The position numbers and the translations under genes are program-made. From NCBI GenBank assembly GCA_964521865.1, contig CAZFTJ010000012.1, positions 68,820-132,819 on the forward strand: a stretch of 64,000 nucleotides of DNA, written 5' to 3'. The notes beneath the pieces were generated by a model. It did not search any database. It had not been told where the DNA came from and saw nothing but the letters and a program-made list of their open reading frames with translations. Origin of the DNA: CAYSRJ01 sp964521865 (lineage in GTDB: Bacteria > Spirochaetota > B62-G9 > DRHN01). This document shows, piece by piece, positions 58,369 through 64,000 of the stretch; the stretch's first letter is position 1; every line of letters begins with the position of its first letter.

Positions 58369-59577
58369 CTAACTCTTACTGTTCCTGGTATATTCTTTCA
58401 ATTTTATCATGGTATGCTCAACTATATCGTCAATAATTGATTTTGTTACCAGTTCGATTTTTTCCTTTTGATTTTGAGGAATATTTAAGTCTTTCATTAC
58501 AGCCGTAAGACTTTGTTGCCGTATTTCCTCAGCCCTCTTCTTTATATTCAGTACGGTCGGCACGATATCCTGCGCGTTAATTTTATCGAATATTGCCTCT
58601 GCCTTTTCATCAATTATTTTTCGACCCTTTTGCGATTCTTTTTGACGAAGCTTGAGATTATCATTTATTACATTTCTCAAATCATCAATATTGAAAAGCT
58701 TAATGAAATCCAGCTCATTAACTTTCGGATCGATACTTCGGGGAACCGAAAGATCAATCAGGAGCAGCGGTTTTTTTATTCGAAATTCTTCAAACAATTT
58801 TATTTCTTTAAACTCCAAAATACGATGTGGTACTGTAATCGAACTGACAAGAATATCTACCTCCGGCAGATATTCCTTGATTTCATACAGCATGATAGGA
58901 GTTCCCTGAATCTCCTCGGAAAGATTTACAGCTTTCATAAATGTTCTGTTCGCAATATATATATCTTGCACGCCGATATTTCTCAAATTCCTTACGGTCT
59001 GCGCACCGATTTTACCCGCACCAACCAGAAGTGCGCTTTTACCCGAAAGATTGGACAAAGAATTTTCGATCAGCCGTACGGCTGCATAGCTGACGGATAG
59101 ATTATGGTCACTTATTCCTGTTTTTGACCTCACTATCTTTGCAACTGAGAACACCTGTGGGAACAAGACCCTGAAATAATTACCGATACTACCGCAATCA
59201 CCAGCAATCCTGTAGCTTTCTTTTACCTGACCGAAAATCTCCGGTTCACCCAAGATCATAGAATCCAGGCCGGATGCCACCTCGCAGAGGTGTTTAACCG
59301 CATCACTATCTTGCTTGGTGTATAAGAGAGCATGCATATCGCTGGTAAAGTCAAAATGATCATTAAAGAAATTGGTAATAGTCTTCGGCTCTTCATTCTG
59401 AAACATCGCATATAATTCAACCCTGTTACAGGTTGACAGCAAAACGCATTCCAGAATCGATTCATCTGTTTTCAGCAACTTCAGGACATCTGGAATTTCA
59501 CTTTTTAATAGAGAGAATTTCTCACGTAAATGTATGGGCGCAGTCTTGAAATTCATACCTGATAAGACAAGATGCAT
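58369..59577 (-). CDS. hemA: Glutamyl-tRNA reductase
   Basis: 402 residues. The catalytic cysteine lies in LLSTCNRVELYAMF near residue 50; SGLDSMILGEPEIFGQVKESY near 103 is the most conserved block. The NADPH domain has SALLVGAGKIGAQTVRNL near 183 and IYIANRTFMKAVNLSEEI. A helical C-terminal dimerisation domain completes the enzyme, so it looks whole. It reduces glutamyl-tRNA to glutamate-1-semialdehyde, the first step of the C5 route to 5-aminolevulinate. The partner hemL is not in the window. It is followed by the PaaK-like gene and hemB on the same strand. The ribosome site is weak. Confidence 0.94.
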   Translation of the reverse strand: MHLVLSGMNFKTAPIHLREKFSLLKSEIPDVLKLLKTDESILECVLLSTCNRVELYAMFQNEEPKTITNFFNDHFDFTSDMHALLYTKQDSDAVKHLCEVASGLDSMILGEPEIFGQVKESYRIAGDCGSIGNYFRVLFPQVFSVAKIVRSKTGISDHNLSVSYAAVRLIENSLSNLSGKSALLVGAGKIGAQTVRNLRNIGVQDIYIANRTFMKAVNLSEEIQGTPIMLYEIKEYLPEVDILVSSITVPHRILEFKEIKLFEEFRIKKPLLLIDLSVPRSIDPKVNELDFIKLFNIDDLRNVINDNLKLRQKESQKGRKIIDEKAEAIFDKINAQDIVPTVLNIKKRAEEIRQQSLTAVMKDLNIPQNQKEKIELVTKSIIDDIVEHTMIKLKEYTRNSKS

Positions 59578-59638
59578 CTATAGATCCTTGGTAACATCAC
59601 CAGTGGAGTGTTTAATTTACAGAGTTTGTAAATTACAA

Positions 59639-60565
59639 TTAGGAAATGGTAAATGACTTTCGCCAGAATTCCGCAAGTTGTTTGGGAAGAATATTCCAAT
59701 ATTGACCTTTATATTGGGTTTTAACATATCTCAGGAAGTCTACATACATATTACAGGAATACTCTTTATTGTTGTTGTATTCATCAGTAAAAGCCATGTA
59801 ATCGGGATGTGTATTTAAAAACGCCACTCCCCCATTTTCTGCTATCCAATCAAGCTTTTTTTTCCAAACATCAATGGTATCCTGCTTCATCAAGATGAAC
59901 AGTGTGAAATCCTGGGGAAGTGTATACGGAATTTCTATATATGTCCGTTTATTAAAAGAATCGTTGACAAAAAACGGAAAGATCGTGTCAGCACCATCGG
60001 ATTGAGGCTCAAACGGATCTGTATCAAATGTAGAAGAGTCATATTGAATATTCAGCTTATGCAGCCAATCTAATTTATGATGTGAGGAGGGTGAGTAAAA
60101 TCCAACTGCTCCCCATAAATAAATATATTCATTAATCAGTACTGCTCTTTTTTGAAATTGTTTTTTTGAAAAATATAATTTCCCATCATGGTATAAGCCA
60201 TGTACACCCAATTCAAATCCATTTTTTTTAATCAAATCAATCGATTTATCATTAACTTCATATTTTTTTGGTACAAAGTTAAATGAAGAGATAAAACCGT
60301 TTTCTTTATCGATCTCAAGAAGTTCTTGGAATTTATCAAATCCCTTTTTTGATTCAACATCGTGCCTGAGAATAAAAACAAATTTTTTATTATCAGGCCA
60401 ACCTGAAAAGCCGGACGGGGTTCTGTTTGTTTTTTGGTAAATAGGCCAAAGTTCATTATTTATAACCTTTTTTATCTTAAGAAATACTGCTATCCTTCTA
60501 AAAAATATCTGAATAAACCTTGGAATAATTGGTTTGGGAAAATAATAGATAAAATTTAAATTCAT
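59639..60565 (-). CDS. Polysaccharide deacetylase-like protein
   Basis: 308 residues. FVFILRHDVESKKGFDKFQEL near residue 67 has the HDVE version of the NodB metal/catalytic motif. FELGVHGLYHDGKLYFSKKQF near 137 has the HxxxxH metal pair, and GFYSPSSHHKLDWLHKLNIQYDSS near 175 and VAFLNTHPDYMAF near 268 supply later motifs. This is the family of polysaccharide-deacetylase-like proteins seen in O-antigen and capsule clusters, sometimes without proven activity. No signal peptide is seen. The gene is A+T-rich and starts in a run of basic and aromatic residues. Confidence 0.8.
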   Translation of the reverse strand: MNLNFIYYFPKPIIPRFIQIFFRRIAVFLKIKKVINNELWPIYQKTNRTPSGFSGWPDNKKFVFILRHDVESKKGFDKFQELLEIDKENGFISSFNFVPKKYEVNDKSIDLIKKNGFELGVHGLYHDGKLYFSKKQFQKRAVLINEYIYLWGAVGFYSPSSHHKLDWLHKLNIQYDSSTFDTDPFEPQSDGADTIFPFFVNDSFNKRTYIEIPYTLPQDFTLFILMKQDTIDVWKKKLDWIAENGGVAFLNTHPDYMAFTDEYNNNKEYSCNMYVDFLRYVKTQYKGQYWNILPKQLAEFWRKSFTIS

Positions 60566-60598
60566 TTTTTAATTAGAGATATTATGCAGGGTAAATAC

Positions 60599-61645
60599 TC
60601 ACGTTTTTATTTCCAAAATTTTATCAGTTATATAATTAATTAGTTTTTTTGAAGATTTCCCAGGTTTGATACTGTTTTTCTTATCCCTTTTTTGGAAAAA
60701 AATATCCTTAATCATCTCTGACTTATCAATCATCTTTAATCTACCCGTCTCAATTAAATGCTTATCAACATCGCCAAGCTTACCTTTGTATATACTGTAT
60801 ACTGGAATACCGAGACACGCAGCTTCGCGATTCATAGTGCCGCCGCCACTTATTACCAAATCTGAATTCCACAATAGATTCGGACCATGGACGGTTTCTT
60901 TAAGAATAAAAAGATTTTCATAAAGATATGAGTTATTTAATCGCATGGTTATTTCTTGTAATTGATTGGCAGTTCTTGGTAATAAAATGATCAATAGGTC
61001 TTTACAAGTAATTAAATAATTGATTATATGCCAAAATAAAGTTTCGCCCTCCTCAACATGATAGTGTGCCATTGTTGCAGGAGGTCTTACAACCACAATA
61101 ACCTTACTATCATCAATACCCAACTTTTTTAAAAGCTTTACATCCGGCTTAAAATCATATATATATAATTCTTCTTTTAAACCTGGATATTTAACCACCT
61201 TTGAAAGATCAACTCCGACATTTTTCAAAGTAGTATCCGAAATAACATCCGGCATGAGAAAGCGGCTTGCCCAACCTTGCATAATTTTCGGGAATTTCGT
61301 ATGTTCATAATCAGATAATGCAACAAGTGGAATACCCAAAAGCTTTATCGGAAGATAAATGCTACGTGAACCATGACAAAATACAAGTTTAAACTTTTTG
61401 TTGACAGCATATGTTGTTAGATTTATGCTCCTGCTGGACAGAGAAATTATTTTTTTTAATTTATTTTTCCCTCCATGTTTTCCGATAGCTCTATATTTGA
61501 GCCCATATAAATCCAACAATGGGATAGTTTGGCCGTAATCTCGAGCGGTTATTTCAACATTGTAACCCCTCGACCTCAATTCTTTAATAATTGGATATAA
61601 CACGTGAACATGCGGTGCATTTTCCATATCCGCCCAGATATTCAT
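60599..61645 (-). CDS. DUF354 protein (GT-B-like), paralogue 1
   Basis: 348 residues. It opens MNIWADMENAPHVHVLYPII, the standard DUF354 beginning. IGKHGGKNKLKKII near residue 57 and FCHGSRSIYLPIKLLGIPLVALSDYEHTKF near 87 follow; the late DLVISGGGTMNREAACLGIPVYSIYKG near 265 resembles the donor-binding loop of UDP-GlcNAc epimerase/GT-B enzymes. The family often accompanies WecB in polysaccharide clusters, as here, and may modify or transfer a nucleotide sugar; its activity is not established. About 30-35 percent identical by eye to the second copy at 62796. Confidence 0.82.
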   Translation of the reverse strand: MNIWADMENAPHVHVLYPIIKELRSRGYNVEITARDYGQTIPLLDLYGLKYRAIGKHGGKNKLKKIISLSSRSINLTTYAVNKKFKLVFCHGSRSIYLPIKLLGIPLVALSDYEHTKFPKIMQGWASRFLMPDVISDTTLKNVGVDLSKVVKYPGLKEELYIYDFKPDVKLLKKLGIDDSKVIVVVRPPATMAHYHVEEGETLFWHIINYLITCKDLLIILLPRTANQLQEITMRLNNSYLYENLFILKETVHGPNLLWNSDLVISGGGTMNREAACLGIPVYSIYKGKLGDVDKHLIETGRLKMIDKSEMIKDIFFQKRDKKNSIKPGKSSKKLINYITDKILEIKT

Positions 61646-61686
61646 TACTCATCCCGACAGTGCTAGATTTTTTATGAACTCAAAAT

Positions 61687-62781
61687 TCATGGTACATATT
61701 TAGTGAAGATATCCACTATTCTATTGGCAGCTTTTCCATCCCAAAGGGGCGGGCATTTTCGTATAACTTTATTTTCTTGCACTACATTACTGAATCCCCG
61801 GATTATTTTTTCTTTATCAGTACCCACCAGAGTATTTGTCCCACAATTTATTGTGACCGGCCTTTCGGTGTTGTTTCGGATTGTTAGACATCGAACCCCT
61901 AATACGGTTGTTTCCTCCTGTACACCACCGGAATCCGTAATCACTGCATAGGCATTTTGCATTGCAAAAATAAAATCTAGATAGCCCAATGGATCTGTTA
62001 CAATAAAATCCGGCTTATTGTTAATAACCTCCTCAAGGCCAAATTTTGAAAGCATCTTCTTTGTGCGCGGATGAATCGGCAACATTATTTTTTTATCATG
62101 ATTTATTGCCATCAAGGCCATCAATATATTTTTTAATGTCGACTCATCATCCGCATTTGAAGGTCTGTGAAGCGTTACCAGAATGTACTCATTCCTTACA
62201 AGGCTCAAGACTTCCAGTATTGAAGATTTTTCAGCTTTTTGAATATTATTCAATAATGTATCGACCATTACGTTGCCGACAAAAAAAACCTTTTCATCGG
62301 ATATGCCTTCATTCCGCAGATTGTCTAAACCCGATTGTTCAGTAACAAAAAGAAAATCGGCCAAATGATCCACCAATATCCTGTTTATCTCTTCGGGCAT
62401 TCCACGATCACCGCTTCTCAATCCAGCTTCAACATGCGCAACCGGAATATGCAAATTCACCGAAGCAAGGGTGGCAGCAAGTGTTGAATTAACATCTCCA
62501 ACAACTATTACTAAATCGGGGGAATGTAGTTTCAGTACCGGCTCTATCTTCAGCATGATCAATGCAGTCTGGTATGTGTTCGTCCCACTTCCGACCTCAA
62601 GATTTATATCAGGTTCCGGGAGTTCAAGCTCATTAAAAAACACCTTTGACATGTTATAATCATAGTGCTGTCCTGTATGTACCAATATTGGAAAAATATT
62701 CTGCCTCTTGCTGAATTCTTTATACAGTGCACTTAATTTTATAAAATTAGGCCGCGTTCCTGCAATGGACATAATTTTCAT
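61687..62781 (-). CDS. wecB: UDP-N-acetylglucosamine 2-epimerase (non-hydrolysing)
   Basis: 364 residues. SIAGTRPNFIKLSALYKEF near residue 5, VHTGQHYDYNMSKVFFNEL near 35, HVEAGLRSGDRGMPEEINRILVDHLAD near 116, LVTLHRPSNADDE near 203 and VITDSGGVQEETTVLGVRCLTIRNNTERPVT near 280 match the family throughout. It converts UDP-GlcNAc to UDP-ManNAc, a precursor of enterobacterial-type and other surface glycans. It is bracketed by the two DUF354 genes (15 and 41 bases away), so the three form one unit. Confidence 0.95.
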   Translation of the reverse strand: MKIMSIAGTRPNFIKLSALYKEFSKRQNIFPILVHTGQHYDYNMSKVFFNELELPEPDINLEVGSGTNTYQTALIMLKIEPVLKLHSPDLVIVVGDVNSTLAATLASVNLHIPVAHVEAGLRSGDRGMPEEINRILVDHLADFLFVTEQSGLDNLRNEGISDEKVFFVGNVMVDTLLNNIQKAEKSSILEVLSLVRNEYILVTLHRPSNADDESTLKNILMALMAINHDKKIMLPIHPRTKKMLSKFGLEEVINNKPDFIVTDPLGYLDFIFAMQNAYAVITDSGGVQEETTVLGVRCLTIRNNTERPVTINCGTNTLVGTDKEKIIRGFSNVVQENKVIRKCPPLWDGKAANRIVDIFTKYVP

Positions 62782-62795
62782 AATTATAATACTTT

Positions 62796-63827
62796 TTAAC
62801 TCAATATTTCATTAACGATCTCTGTACAAAGTTCTGGGTTGCTTAATATACTTTGGGGTTTTTTCTTAATATATTTTATCTTATTCAGATCAACTTCAGA
62901 TGAGATGTACTCGAGTCTTCCCATTTCAATCAGTTTCTTATCAACTGCAGGTATAGTTCCCGCAAAAATCGTATATGCGGGGGTTCCAAGTATGGCTGCC
63001 TCTCTGTTCATGGTACCACCTGCACTTATAACTAAGTCGGCATAATATACAAGATCACTTCCGATTAATGGATAGCTTGGAATTTTAAATTCCGGAAATC
63101 GTCTTTGAATATGTGTTTTATCATCATTACTGCGTGGTAATAAAATTACAGTAAGATCTTTATTTTCATGCAACTTTTGCAAAAGATTCTCAAAAATAGG
63201 ATTTCTGAAATGGTGATATGCTGCCATAACAGCAGGTGTACGAATTACAACAAGTACAGTATTATCGATTTTCCATTCATCGGATAAACCGGAAGATCGA
63301 ACTAAATCTGAAAGAAAAGTTTTATCTGGTCTGAAATCAGACAAATACACCTGTTCTTTAAATCCGTGGTATTTATACGTTTTTTTAGGAGATGCGCCGA
63401 ATCTCCTTAAATATCTATCGGGAAAACAGTCGGGCACGATAATTTTATTTGCCAGTCTGAAGGCAATATGGTTTGCGGGTTGACCCTCAAAGTCCATAAG
63501 CGTTATGACCTTTGCTCCAACCAATTTACCTGCGATTGCATGAGTATAGGAGTTATGGCTTACTGCGAGTTCAATTGCTTTTCGACGTCCATAATTTTTT
63601 AATTGAAAGGATCGCTTTATTAAATTAAAAAATTTTAAAACATAACTTTTTCCACCGTGTTTACCAATTACTTGACCGTTAATCATGTACCGCGATGCGA
63701 TTTCCTTCGTTTGGTTAAAATCACGTAATGAAATAAGTATTTCATTGTCTTGGGACACAAGTCTCTCGATTATCGGAGAAAAGAACAGCACATGTGGTGC
63801 ATTTGCTAAATCAATCCAGATTTTCAT
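62796..63827 (-). CDS. DUF354 protein (GT-B-like), paralogue 2
   Basis: 343 residues. Same architecture as the copy at 60599: KIWIDLANAPHVLFFSPIIERL opening, IGKHGGKSYVLKFFNLI near residue 57, GAKVITLMDFEGQPANHIAFRL near 103 and DLVISAGGTMNREAAILGTPAYTIFAG near 265. The conserved GGTMNREA loop is intact in both copies, so both may be active. It is transcribed ahead of wecB with a 14-base gap. The upstream end of the operon lies beyond the window or in the 173 bases that follow. Confidence 0.82.
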   Translation of the reverse strand: MKIWIDLANAPHVLFFSPIIERLVSQDNEILISLRDFNQTKEIASRYMINGQVIGKHGGKSYVLKFFNLIKRSFQLKNYGRRKAIELAVSHNSYTHAIAGKLVGAKVITLMDFEGQPANHIAFRLANKIIVPDCFPDRYLRRFGASPKKTYKYHGFKEQVYLSDFRPDKTFLSDLVRSSGLSDEWKIDNTVLVVIRTPAVMAAYHHFRNPIFENLLQKLHENKDLTVILLPRSNDDKTHIQRRFPEFKIPSYPLIGSDLVYYADLVISAGGTMNREAAILGTPAYTIFAGTIPAVDKKLIEMGRLEYISSEVDLNKIKYIKKKPQSILSNPELCTEIVNEILS

Positions 63828-64000
63828 TATTGTTTTTATTTTCTATTAGGGATGACAATCTCATTAAACCTTTAATGATTTCATTGTGTTGAATATCAAT
63901 CTAACGTTAGAAATGAATTTAAACTCAGGAAGTAAACAATCTTACCGGTATTTGTCAAGATAGTTGTCGCCTTAACCGATCCCATCAGGCACTCCTTCTC
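63828..64000. other. Spacer at the right edge
   Basis: No coding frame with support. On the minus strand TTGACA occurs at 63958-63953, but only a poor -10 (TTACTT) follows at 17 bases, so a promoter for the glycan operon is possible but weak. Confidence 0.25.

Noticed and set aside
1..64000. tRNA, rRNA, insertion sequences, prophage or restriction/defence genes
   Set aside because: I looked through the spacers and frames and found nothing with convincing cloverleaf structure, transposase or phage features; the Xer gene fits a chromosomal recombinase.

Overview
The window comes from a diderm bacterium. There are several lipoprotein signal peptides with lipoboxes, a predicted outer-membrane barrel and a peptidoglycan/division cluster. 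My best guess is a free-living, probably anaerobic spirochaete-like organism. The basis is the stripped-down division cluster (mraZ-rsmH-ftsL-murF-mraY-ftsW-ftsQ-ftsA-ftsZ, without ftsI, murE, murD, murG or murC), the radical SAM and Xer genes directly after ftsZ, and the style of the signalling genes. This is inference; no rRNA is present to prove it. I found no tRNA, rRNA, insertion sequence, prophage or CRISPR array.

Region 1 (1-4,818): the 5' part of a class II fumarase on the minus strand, then a plus-strand set of a DUF885 metallopeptidase-like protein, an ATP-grasp-like protein and a methyltransferase. Region 2 (4,845-11,411, minus): a Ser/Thr phospho-signalling block. It holds a Hanks-type kinase with a membrane anchor and PEGA-like tail, a PPP/calcineurin-like phosphatase, one canonical FHA protein and two membrane proteins with degenerate FHA domains, one of which also carries a vWA domain. 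Region 3 (11,585-23,737): mixed metabolism, comprising a FGGY sugar kinase, a TolB-like propeller protein, an MFS carrier, a pyrrolysine-free MttB-like methyltransferase, a PAS histidine kinase, a class II aldolase, a dihydroorotate-dehydrogenase-like protein with a small CxxC partner, nicotinate phosphoribosyltransferase and a double-ACT protein. Two families of short GC-rich repeats lie in the spacers here.

Region 4 (23,829-39,293, minus): phenylacetate-CoA ligase, mutS2, a Xer recombinase, a radical SAM protein that appears to start at ATT, and the division cluster running from an mraZ promoter with an MraZ operator. Region 5 (39,400-46,418): regulation and surface genes. These are a STAS protein, a NusG/LoaP-like antiterminator preceded by four 16-bp repeats, a nucleotide-sugar dehydrogenase, a sigma-54 activator, two sigma-54 promoter matches, a cyclic-di-GMP-I riboswitch whose expression platform hides a ribosome binding site, three small fibronectin-III proteins and a barrel protein.

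Region 6 (46,631-63,827, mostly minus): a large surface-polysaccharide or glycolipid cluster with unusual content. It carries an acyl-CoA ligase, a long NAD-synthase-like enzyme, an acyl carrier protein with its own holo-ACP synthase, an UbiX/UbiD pair (UbiD truncated), and glutamyl-tRNA reductase and porphobilinogen synthase on either side of a PaaK-like adenylate-forming enzyme. It also has a propeller protein of the glucosamine-transferase/GH43 type, a glycosyltransferase, an epimerase, a polysaccharide deacetylase, UDP-GlcNAc 2-epimerase and two DUF354 proteins. The combination of tetrapyrrole-entry enzymes, prenyl-FMN decarboxylase parts and carrier-protein chemistry inside a glycan cluster is the best candidate for an undescribed pathway. 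The glycosyltransferase-type genes from about 53.5 kb onward are clearly more A+T-rich than the rest, which suggests that parts of the cluster were acquired.
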